Positions 27,803 to 34,816 of a DNA stretch of 64,000 nt are shown here, piece by piece. This DNA comes from Chryseobacterium sp. StRB126. Its GTDB lineage: Bacteria > Bacteroidota > Bacteroidia > Flavobacteriales > Weeksellaceae. The notes under the pieces are model-generated. The model had not been told where the DNA came from, did no database searches, and saw only the letters and a program-made list of their open reading frames with translations. A program made the position numbers and the translations under genes. The stretch is from contig NZ_AP014624.1 of NCBI RefSeq assembly GCF_000829375.1, forward strand, positions 5,084,001 through 5,148,000, given 5' to 3'. The number at the start of each line of letters is the position of its first letter. Position 1 is the stretch's first letter.

Positions 27803-27807
27803 CTTTG

Positions 27808-27882
<75 letters not shown>

Positions 27883-27894
27883 GTTTTCTGAGTG

Positions 27895-27925
27895 CAAATA
27901 TAGGACAATTTCTTCAACTACCAAA
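27895..27925 (-). promoter_or_regulatory. Promoter of tRNA-His
   Basis: On the minus strand TTTG (27922-27925), exactly 19 nt, then TATATTTG (27895-27902), 12 nt before the tRNA. The -33 box lies in the last two sense codons of bshB1. Confidence 0.8.
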
Positions 27926-28637
27926 CAATTCTGTCAAAATTTTTCAAAGAAATTAACCTTTCTGATGTAAAGCCCTCAGCGTAAGTAACTCCCGATAATC
28001 TCCCTAAATCCTGAGCTCGGTAAGTTAAACTCTCAAAAAAGTCTTTTGTAGTAATTGGAGTCTCAGGTTCCTTAGAAGTTGGGTCATAAAACTGAGTTTT
28101 ATAAGCCATACATGAAGCAATCTTTTTATCCAGGAACTCTGAAATGTCTATAACGAAATCTGGTTTGATATCTTTCCACTGAATATAGTGAAAAACATGC
28201 TTGGGTCTCCATACTTCCTGAACTTCTCCATCCACTACGGTCTCAATTTTTCTCAGTCCGGACAAAAAGCACGCATCCGATACTAATTTCGCTCCTTTTG
28301 CATGGTCTGGATGCCTATCATCAATCGCATTAGCTAAAACGATTTCCGGCCTGTATTTGCGGATCATTTTTACAATCCTCATTTGATACTCTTCGGAATT
28401 CACCAAAAAACCATCTTTCATTCCCAAGTTCTCTCTTGCGGAGAGCCCAAGGATTTTTGCTGCATCTGCGGCCTCTGTTTTCCTTGTTTCATCTGTACCT
28501 CTTGTTCCAAGTTCTCCTCTGGTGAGATCTACTACAACACATTTTTTCCCCTCAGCAACCATTTTGGCAATTGTCCCTCCGCATCCCAATTCTACATCAT
28601 CAGGATGAGCTCCAAAAGCAAGTATATCTGTTTTCAT
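27918..28637 (-). CDS. bshB1: Bacillithiol biosynthesis deacetylase BshB1
   Basis: Zinc-dependent deacetylase that converts N-acetylglucosaminyl-malate to glucosaminyl-malate, the second step to the thiol bacillithiol. Its 239 residues are of the LmbE/PIG-L fold. AHPDDVELGCGG (zinc His and catalytic Asp) is near residue 10 and RHPDHAKGA, carrying the third zinc His, is near residue 108. VDLTRGELGTRGT is the BshB1-type substrate loop. The terminal codons overlap the tRNA-His promoter. A promoter element sits 5 nt before the ATG, so the transcript is probably leaderless or nearly so. Confidence 0.94.
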   Translation of the reverse strand: MKTDILAFGAHPDDVELGCGGTIAKMVAEGKKCVVVDLTRGELGTRGTDETRKTEAADAAKILGLSARENLGMKDGFLVNSEEYQMRIVKMIRKYRPEIVLANAIDDRHPDHAKGAKLVSDACFLSGLRKIETVVDGEVQEVWRPKHVFHYIQWKDIKPDFVIDISEFLDKKIASCMAYKTQFYDPTSKEPETPITTKDFFESLTYRAQDLGRLSGVTYAEGFTSERLISLKNFDRIVW

Positions 28638-28642
28638 AGTAT

Positions 28643-28675
28643 CAAAGATAAGGTTTAAAATAAAAACTTCCCAAA
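28643..28675 (-). promoter_or_regulatory. Promoter of bshB1
   Basis: TTTG (28672-28675), 21 nt, TATCTTTG (28643-28650) on the minus strand. The -33 box is in the loop of the upstream terminator. Confidence 0.65.
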
Positions 28676-28695
28676 CATTACGAATGGGAAGTTTT
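28663..28695 (-). terminator. Terminator after the TPR protein gene
   Basis: AAAACTTCCCA and TGGGAAGTTTT form an 11-bp stem. On the minus strand TTATTTTA follows. Confidence 0.88.
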
Positions 28696-28719
28696 AATAT
28701 CTATAATTTAAAATTTAAA

Positions 28720-30372
28720 TTATTTGTTGATCTCTGCGTTTAATTTTACAGCATCCTGATAAGTTGGATCTAACTGTAAAGATTTAGCAACATAATCTTT
28801 TGCTTTTGCTACATCAGAATCTTTACTCATATAAGCTACCGCAAAGTAAGCGTAAGCAAGAGTCTGCTTGTTAGCTTCCTGCTCAGCAGGCTTTACAGTA
28901 CTGATGAACTTTTCATAAGCTAATTTAGCAGCATCATTGTTTCCTGCCTGTTGGTAAGAATATCCCTGGCTATAATAAGCCGGTGCCCAGTCAGGAAGAA
29001 GTGCTGACATTTTCTGCCATGTAAGGATTGCCCCGTTCCAGTTTTTAACATCCTGATAAGCTGTTGCTAATTTGAATAAAGCATCAGAATCCTGGTTGTT
29101 AGCTGCTACTTGTTTCTTCAATGCTTCGATAGCAGGGTTAGTAGGTCCTTTATCTGCTTCTGCCTGAGAAGCACCACCACCTCCAGCAATGTTTGCCAAT
29201 TCTAAATCCCACTTCATTGTTTCGTCTTTTGCCGCTTTAGCAATAGCAATTTTTTGCTGAGATTCAGTTGTTAGAGCAGATTTTTTAGCAGCATCTTTTT
29301 CGTCTTTTGCTAATCCTGCAGCGATAAGTCCTTGTAAACCTTGGTCAGCAGGCAATACTCTTGATTTGTCAGCCTGAGCAACGAAAGTGTCCATATTCTG
29401 TTTTGCATCCGCATAATTTCCATCTGCATAAGCTTGATAAGCTCTTAATTTGAACTTAATAGGATCATCAATTTTATCAAAAATCTTATCCAATACAGCT
29501 TTAGAGTTTGCATAATCTTCGTTAGTGAAGTATAATTTTGCAATTTCTAACTGAGTATACGGATCTTCATCAGCATATTTTGTATAGTTGATAAGGTCTT
29601 GTGTAGCCTTAGCATTTTGTTGGTATCTGATATCATATCCAGCCAATGCTTTGTATGCTGGTGCATAAGTAGGATCTACAGCAATTGCTTTATCTACGCT
29701 TTCTTTAGCTTTCTGCCATATCTGAGCAGCCATCCATAATGTAGCCATTCTTGTATAAACAGAAGCTTTATTTTTAGCTAATGGCAATGCTTTGTCATAA
29801 GCGCTCATAGCATCACCTGGAGATCTTTTCAATCTGTAAGCATCTCCTAATGTATAATAGTAATGTGCAGGAACTCCTTTTTTCTCAGCTTTTTCAATTG
29901 CTTTAGTCAGGAATTGGATAGCAAGATCCGGAGAACTGTTCTTTTCAAATAAAGTTAAAGCTTCTGCTGCTCTAAATAATACTTCTGCATCTTTCTCTTT
30001 AGAATCGGTTACGATTTTTTGAATTTCAGCAACAGCACTTTTATCGCCTTTTCCAAGCTTTACGGTAGCTAAACCAATTTTGTTAACGAAGCTTTTAGCA
30101 TCTGCAGCTAATCCTTTATTAAAGTTTTCAGTAGCCTTTGCATAATCTGGTTCTCCTTGCTTTAAGAAAGTATTTCCTAAATAGAAATAATTTTCAGCTG
30201 TTGGCTCCTTAGCAATCATATCAGTGAAGTTTGTTTTTGCCTGAGCAAATTTATCACTGTCTATACTGTTAATACCATCCTGCAATGTCTGTGCAGAGGC
30301 AAAACCGGTAAAAAATACCACGGCTGCTCCAAAAGCAATCTTCTTTACATTCATATTCATTATATCTTTCAT
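28720..30372 (-). CDS. Exported tetratricopeptide-repeat protein
   Basis: A 550-residue periplasmic protein built of many TPR helices: AENYFYLGNTFLKQGEPDYAK near 54, YYYTLGDAYRLKRSPGDAMS near 172, and AYYSQGYSYQQAGNNDAAK near 466, each split here from longer repeats. The signal peptide, counting from MNVKKIAFG, ends FASA-Q. Three in-frame ATGs lie at the start; the third or fourth Met gives the most normal signal peptide. A scaffold role is expected. It lies 88 nt after the PstS-like lipoprotein and is probably its operon partner. Confidence 0.9.
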   Translation of the reverse strand: MKDIMNMNVKKIAFGAAVVFFTGFASAQTLQDGINSIDSDKFAQAKTNFTDMIAKEPTAENYFYLGNTFLKQGEPDYAKATENFNKGLAADAKSFVNKIGLATVKLGKGDKSAVAEIQKIVTDSKEKDAEVLFRAAEALTLFEKNSSPDLAIQFLTKAIEKAEKKGVPAHYYYTLGDAYRLKRSPGDAMSAYDKALPLAKNKASVYTRMATLWMAAQIWQKAKESVDKAIAVDPTYAPAYKALAGYDIRYQQNAKATQDLINYTKYADEDPYTQLEIAKLYFTNEDYANSKAVLDKIFDKIDDPIKFKLRAYQAYADGNYADAKQNMDTFVAQADKSRVLPADQGLQGLIAAGLAKDEKDAAKKSALTTESQQKIAIAKAAKDETMKWDLELANIAGGGGASQAEADKGPTNPAIEALKKQVAANNQDSDALFKLATAYQDVKNWNGAILTWQKMSALLPDWAPAYYSQGYSYQQAGNNDAAKLAYEKFISTVKPAEQEANKQTLAYAYFAVAYMSKDSDVAKAKDYVAKSLQLDPTYQDAVKLNAEINK

Positions 30373-30460
30373 TTTATATTTTCTAATAATTGAGTTATAT
30401 GCTACACAATTTTCAGACCAAAATATTTTGTTTAAGGGTAAATTGTGAATCTAATCATTT

Positions 30461-31339
30461 TTAACGCATCTGCACCTCTCTTTTGTACAGGTTGTAAGGC
30501 TGTAAACCTTCTTTTTGAACAATTTTCTGTCCTAAATGGGTACATGAAAATCTAATAAATCCACTCGCGATATTAAAACCACCTTCATTCGCCAGGAAAT
30601 AAAGGACTCTTGTAAAAGGATAATCCATAGAGCGAAGTCCTTCGGAATCCGCATTGTATGCTTTTCCATTATTAATAACCGGAAGAATTTTCACCATATC
30701 TCTCAATTTCTCTGATTCCTTATCATAAGGACGACTGAAAGTATTAAGTCCAATAACGCCAATTTTATTTGGATATTTTCCTAGTTCTTCTATAACCTTT
30801 TGATTTCCCGGAATAATGGAAAATTTAAGGTCTTTAGGCTGTTTTTTTAATTTTTCAGCAACAAAATTCAGATTACTAGAATTTGTTCCATCAAAAATAA
30901 AGTCTTTATTTTCCGAAAGTAGCCCGCTATTGATTTCATCCATACTAATACTCTCTTTTGGAGAGTCTTTTGGAACTACAAAAACTACAGCATCTGCAGC
31001 AAATTTAGCAGGAGTAAATTTTAATTGAGTTCTTTCCTCATAAGTTTTTACTTCTTCTGCATTAAGATTTCTGGACATTACAATAATCTTTGCTTTCTCA
31101 TTCAGCAAATCCAGGAATCCTAAGTCTTCTTTTTTAATTTCGACCTTAATATGTGTTTCAGGATAACTGATCATATAGCCATCAGCTAATGCTTCTGTAA
31201 CACTTTGAAAGGAACCATCCGTAAAAATTGTTAGGTTACCTTTATTATAAGAAGGAGCATTATCGTCTTTTTTTTTGCAGCCTATGGCCATTAAACTAAG
31301 AGAAACAATGGCAGCAGTCTTAAAAAAACTATTCTTCAT
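30461..31339 (-). CDS. PstS-like phosphate/anion-binding lipoprotein
   Basis: A 292-residue protein of the PstS-type periplasmic binding fold. I take the ATG at 31339 (MKNSFFKTAAIVS), which gives a lipoprotein signal with Cys21 in LMAIGCKKK, rather than an upstream ATG at 31408 inside the preceding gene. NLTIFTDGSFQSVTEALADG opens the domain, and DGTNSSN near 150 and the C-terminal YPFTRVLYFLANE are typical of the family. There is no PstABC permease nearby. Instead it overlaps a small membrane gene and follows the tonB-exb genes, which suggests a role with the TonB machinery rather than ABC uptake. Confidence 0.87.
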   Translation of the reverse strand: MKNSFFKTAAIVSLSLMAIGCKKKDDNAPSYNKGNLTIFTDGSFQSVTEALADGYMISYPETHIKVEIKKEDLGFLDLLNEKAKIIVMSRNLNAEEVKTYEERTQLKFTPAKFAADAVVFVVPKDSPKESISMDEINSGLLSENKDFIFDGTNSSNLNFVAEKLKKQPKDLKFSIIPGNQKVIEELGKYPNKIGVIGLNTFSRPYDKESEKLRDMVKILPVINNGKAYNADSEGLRSMDYPFTRVLYFLANEGGFNIASGFIRFSCTHLGQKIVQKEGLQPYNLYKREVQMR

Positions 31340-31526
31340 TTCTGTTTTTTTTGATTTCTGATACAGCTCTATAGATTCTAAATATTCCATAAAGAGCAAA
31401 TACCCCACCTAAAGCATACGCTACAATAGGGTCTAAAATAGTAAAAAAGAATCTGTAGACCATTACTACAATTCCTAAAACGATATAAAACAATCCCGCA
31501 ATGAGGGATAACCACTTGAACATCAT
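31329..31526 (-). CDS. Small two-helix membrane protein
   Basis: A 65-residue protein with two hydrophobic helices (about 5-24 and 29-49) and a basic C-terminus. Its last 11 nt overlap the start of the PstS-like gene, which suggests coupled translation. TATTTTTG on the minus strand (31531-31538) lies 4 nt upstream, so this gene likely begins the downstream transcript. No known family; the context (TonB system, PstS-like protein) is the only clue. Confidence 0.78.
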   Translation of the reverse strand: MMFKWLSLIAGLFYIVLGIVVMVYRFFFTILDPIVAYALGGVFALYGIFRIYRAVSEIKKNRNEE

Positions 31527-31530
31527 GTAA

Positions 31531-31538
31531 CAAAAATA
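31531..31538 (-). promoter_or_regulatory. TAnnTTTG -7 element before the small membrane protein
   Basis: TATTTTTG on the minus strand, between the tonB terminator and the ATG at 31526, 4 nt from the start codon. Confidence 0.5.
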
Positions 31539-31549
31539 CCAAAAAAAAT

Positions 31550-31577
31550 AAAAAGAGAAGCATAAGCCTCTCTTTTT
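31550..31577 (-). terminator. Terminator after tonB
   Basis: A 12-bp stem (one G-U pair) formed by 31550-31561 and 31566-31577 with a 4-nt loop, followed on the minus strand by TATTTTTTTT. Confidence 0.88.
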
Positions 31578-31604
31578 ATTTATATTTTGAATAAATAAGT
31601 CTAA

Positions 31605-32444
31605 TTATTCAAAGTTCATAGTAAATGGTACGCTATAGTAAGATCTAACGCTCTCCCCGTTTCTCTTCGCAGGAGTCCATTTTTTAAGTTTCTTAACTAC
31701 ACGAATTGCCTCATTGTTGAAGTCGCTATTTGGAGATTTCTCTTCAATAGTAACTGCAGAAACAGTTCCGTCTTTTTCTACAACGAACTTAAGCTTAGCT
31801 TTAAGGGTACCTTCACCTCCTTCCATTAATGAAGTATCGAAGTTTTCTCCTAAGAATTTTCTTAATGCACCCATACCTCCAGGATATTCTGCAGACTGGT
31901 CTACATCTTTGTAGATTTCGTTAGGGTTATTCGCTTTCACTTCTACAGTTGCAGTTTTTGTACCTGTAGATGGTGGTGGCGGTGGTGGTGTATAAGCCGG
32001 AGCTTTTACCCCCTCCTGATTATTCAAACCAGTTGTAGTTTCCAACTGCTTAGAAATCGGTGGTGGTGGAGTTTCAATTTTCGGAGCTTTTACAGGCTCT
32101 GGAACCACGTTTTGGATCACCTCAATTTTTGGTTCCTCTTTTGGAGGAGGAGGTGGTGGTGGTTCTTCTTCTTTAGGTTGCTCAATAATTGGTTCATCTT
32201 CCACAATATTTACAAGATCTGCCTTTACTTCTTGCTTAGGCGGAGCTGTAAGGTTTTTAATTGTAAGATAGATGAACGGAGACAAAGCTACCAAAAGAAA
32301 GATAGATGTTCCGACAATAAAAGATTTTGTCAGAAGTCTAGGATACTGATGTCTAAGATCATAGGCACCATATTCCTTGTTTCTATTTTCAAATACGATT
32401 TCATCTAAAGTTAGATTCCTACCGTATACATTTTCATCTGCCAT
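31605..32444 (-). CDS. tonB: Energy transducer TonB
   Basis: Links the proton-motive force harvested by ExbB/ExbD to outer-membrane TonB-dependent receptors. A cytoplasmic N-terminus carries the Bacteroidota motif FENRNKEYGAYDLRHQYP (residues 19-36). The single membrane helix is at about 43-64. A long Pro/Glu/Lys linker has several runs of 5-6 prolines, and the C-terminal TonB domain contains EYPGGMGALRKFLGENF and ends near the last residue. At 279 residues it is normal for the phylum. Fourth gene of the exbB-exbD-exbD-tonB operon, and the terminator follows it. Confidence 0.94.
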   Translation of the reverse strand: MADENVYGRNLTLDEIVFENRNKEYGAYDLRHQYPRLLTKSFIVGTSIFLLVALSPFIYLTIKNLTAPPKQEVKADLVNIVEDEPIIEQPKEEEPPPPPPPKEEPKIEVIQNVVPEPVKAPKIETPPPPISKQLETTTGLNNQEGVKAPAYTPPPPPPSTGTKTATVEVKANNPNEIYKDVDQSAEYPGGMGALRKFLGENFDTSLMEGGEGTLKAKLKFVVEKDGTVSAVTIEEKSPNSDFNNEAIRVVKKLKKWTPAKRNGESVRSYYSVPFTMNFE

Positions 32445-32471
32445 AGATAATATAACAATTTTATGGTTAAA

Positions 32472-33038
32472 TTACTTTGTAGCAGCCGGTGCAGCAGCAC
32501 CACCTACTTTCTTTTCATAAATAGCCTTTTCCCAAGGTTTGACATCAGTAACACCGTACTGTTCGCTTTTGGTAATTGCCATTTCATCAAGAATATCAAC
32601 AAAGTTCTTATATACAGCATCGTCAGTTGGCTTAATGATCACCGTAAATTTGGTAGGATCCGCTGCTCTAGATTTTGCTTGCTCAATTACTTTTCTAATT
32701 CCTTCTCTGTCAAAACTAGTTTCCATAAGATTTTGGTCATTTAAGGATGTTTGATCCTGCTGGTGCCAAAATACTTTATTGTCTTTTCCTAGTAATAGAG
32801 AAATTGAATTTGAAAGTTTAATTTCTGTTGGAGGTGGTTTAGGATCAGTAGGCTTTGGTTTAGCCGGAAGACCTAAGTCCATCACATTTGGTTTACTAAA
32901 GGTTGACGTAAACATAAAGAACATCAATAGTAAGAAATTAAGGTCAACCATCGGAGTCATATCGACTCTGGGGTTGTTTTTCTTGGATCGAACCTTGCCA
33001 CCCTTGGCACTCTTATCCTGTACTTGTACTTCTGCCAT
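32472..33038 (-). CDS. exbD: ExbD/TolR biopolymer transport protein (second copy in operon)
   Basis: A 188-residue inner-membrane protein: basic N-terminus, the family motif NPRVDMTPMVDLNFLLLMFF with the proton-conducting Asp (near residue 31), one membrane helix, and a periplasmic domain ending WEKAIYEKK followed by an Ala-rich tail. It forms the motor with ExbB. It is very similar to the separate exbD at 49379-49894, especially around the helix and KPNVMDLGLPAK, and less similar to the exbD immediately upstream. Confidence 0.93.
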   Translation of the reverse strand: MAEVQVQDKSAKGGKVRSKKNNPRVDMTPMVDLNFLLLMFFMFTSTFSKPNVMDLGLPAKPKPTDPKPPPTEIKLSNSISLLLGKDNKVFWHQQDQTSLNDQNLMETSFDREGIRKVIEQAKSRAADPTKFTVIIKPTDDAVYKNFVDILDEMAITKSEQYGVTDVKPWEKAIYEKKVGGAAAPAATK

Positions 33039-33048
33039 TTCTTCTTAA

Positions 33049-33657
33049 TTATTCATTAGGTTTACCTTCTTGTGATGTAATCAACCAAAATTTAAGAAAA
33101 TCAATATCTCTTAAACCCTCAAATAGGCTTTTAACTTTAGGGTATTTAGTAGTAACGTCACCTTTAATAGCTAACTTGTAGTCAGGGTTAACGCTTAAAC
33201 TTTCTTTTACCCAATCAATTAATTGCTTATTTGTACTATCCATAGGAATCCCTGTAGGACTCTTGTAACTTTTCTGCTCATCTTCAGGCAAATCCAAATA
33301 CCCTTTTAATTGGTTCATTGGAACTCCAATAGCCTGAACTTTCTGGAAAGCTGCTTTTTGATTATTATCAAAAGTAACGCCATACTTCTGACCCATTTTA
33401 TCTAAAAGTGCAAGTCTTTCTGATGCATTTTCTACTGGCTGGAAATAAAATTTTCCGTCCGGTGTAGCATTGATAGTCATTAAACTAGCATCAGGAAGTA
33501 ATTTTTCCGAAATTGAAGATGGCGGTTTGATCTGCTCCACATCAGGTTTTTTAAACTGCGTGGTCATAATAAAGAACGTAAGTAATAGGAACGTAACGTC
33601 GCACATCGCGGTCATGTCCGTAACTACTCCATGTCTTTTTGGTTTAATTCTCGCCAT
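33049..33657 (-). CDS. exbD: ExbD/TolR biopolymer transport protein (first copy in operon)
   Basis: A 202-residue ExbD. The helix region VVTDMTAMCDVTFLLLTFF keeps the essential Asp in DVTFLLL, and a longer periplasmic part runs to LKFWLITSQEGKPNE. The two different ExbD copies in tandem are usual in Bacteroidota Exb operons, perhaps forming mixed dimers in the ExbB pentamer. 56 nt after exbB and 10 nt before the second exbD. Confidence 0.93.
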   Translation of the reverse strand: MARIKPKRHGVVTDMTAMCDVTFLLLTFFIMTTQFKKPDVEQIKPPSSISEKLLPDASLMTINATPDGKFYFQPVENASERLALLDKMGQKYGVTFDNNQKAAFQKVQAIGVPMNQLKGYLDLPEDEQKSYKSPTGIPMDSTNKQLIDWVKESLSVNPDYKLAIKGDVTTKYPKVKSLFEGLRDIDFLKFWLITSQEGKPNE

Positions 33658-33713
33658 TATTTTTTATAAATTATTTTTTAAACTTCTTTTATTGTGCAAA
33701 ACACAGTTCCATC

Positions 33714-34577
33714 TTAGTGGAATTCAGCAAAAGACTGTTGGATGCTCATTGCGATCTCGTCGATCTTATAAGTTAATCCGTCAATTTTAGAAGTAAAGAA
33801 GTTATAAAGAATAATTGCTACTGCAGAAGTACCAATACCTAATGCCGTGTTGATCAAGGCTTCAGAGATACCGATTGATAGAGCTGCAGCATCAGGAGTA
33901 CCACCTCCAGCACCTAGTGCGAAGAATGCTCTAATCATCCCGATTACCGTTCCTAGTAGTGCTACTAACGTTGCAACTGTACCTAGTGTAGAAAGGATCA
34001 TCATATTTTTCTCAAGCATTGGCATCTCAAGAGTTGTAGCTTCTTCGATAGCTTTGTTAAGAGCTACCATTTTCTGCTCTTTATTTAAAGTAGTATCGTG
34101 AGCAAGAGCTTTGTAAGTAGTAAGACCTTCTTTCACAACGTTCCCTACAGAACCTTGTTGTCTGTCGCACTCTTCTAAAGCTTCGTCAATTTTGTTTCCA
34201 TTTAGTAGGCTTCTTACTTTTACTACAAAGTTATCTACATTACCTGAACCTGAAGCTTTGCTTAATACAAAGTATCTTTCAAATGAGAAAACAATAACAG
34301 TAATCATGAATGTTACAAGTAATGGTACAATAATACCTCCCATGTAGATCATCCCTAAAAACCCTTCTGGATGCATCTCCTTACCTTCAACATCAGAAAA
34401 CGCTACTGATGCACCTGCTAATCTTGGATCAGCTTTAAAATTACCTGGGTTACCTAAAACGAATAACCAAATACAAATTCCTATTACTAATAAAATAGGA
34501 ATAATAACAGCTGGATTTAAACCTCCCGCTTTTCTAGCAACTACTTGCTCATCATTTTTTGAAACATTCATTTCCAT
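33714..34577 (-). CDS. exbB: MotA/TolQ/ExbB proton channel protein
   Basis: A 287-residue stator subunit of the TonB motor: an N-terminal helix (about 25-45), a second at about 80-105, a cytoplasmic stretch rich in helices (SLLNGNKIDEALEECDRQQG split near 140) and two conserved helices near 200-265 (LGTVATLVALLGTVIGMIRAF and ALGIGTSAVAIILY regions). First gene of the operon. A TAATTTTG element on the minus strand at 34628-34635 lies 50 nt upstream. A second in-frame ATG at 34571 is possible. Confidence 0.93.
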   Translation of the reverse strand: MEMNVSKNDEQVVARKAGGLNPAVIIPILLVIGICIWLFVLGNPGNFKADPRLAGASVAFSDVEGKEMHPEGFLGMIYMGGIIVPLLVTFMITVIVFSFERYFVLSKASGSGNVDNFVVKVRSLLNGNKIDEALEECDRQQGSVGNVVKEGLTTYKALAHDTTLNKEQKMVALNKAIEEATTLEMPMLEKNMMILSTLGTVATLVALLGTVIGMIRAFFALGAGGGTPDAAALSIGISEALINTALGIGTSAVAIILYNFFTSKIDGLTYKIDEIAMSIQQSFAEFH

Positions 34578-34816
34578 ATTTAACTAAATTATATTGTTTT
34601 AAAATTTTACAGGGTGTAAATTAAAGGCAAAATTAATTAAAATGCAAGAGTCTTAATTAAACATTTTGCTTTTTTTTGATAAAGAAAATTTAATACGATT
34701 TCGATATAATAATTATTCTTAAATATTTTATTTATTTTTTCCAAATTTAACATTTAAGTTAAAAAATCATAAAAATAAGACACCCATTTTTTTTAATTTC
34801 CCAATGTTAATTTTTT

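Larger units (their letters stand above)
27461..27807. other. 347-nt intergenic region between DUF4132 operon and tRNA-His
   Basis: Holds the leader of the 144-residue gene, a stem-loop at 27650-27690, and the tRNA terminator at 27776-27802. No open reading frame that I would call a gene. Confidence 0.6.
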
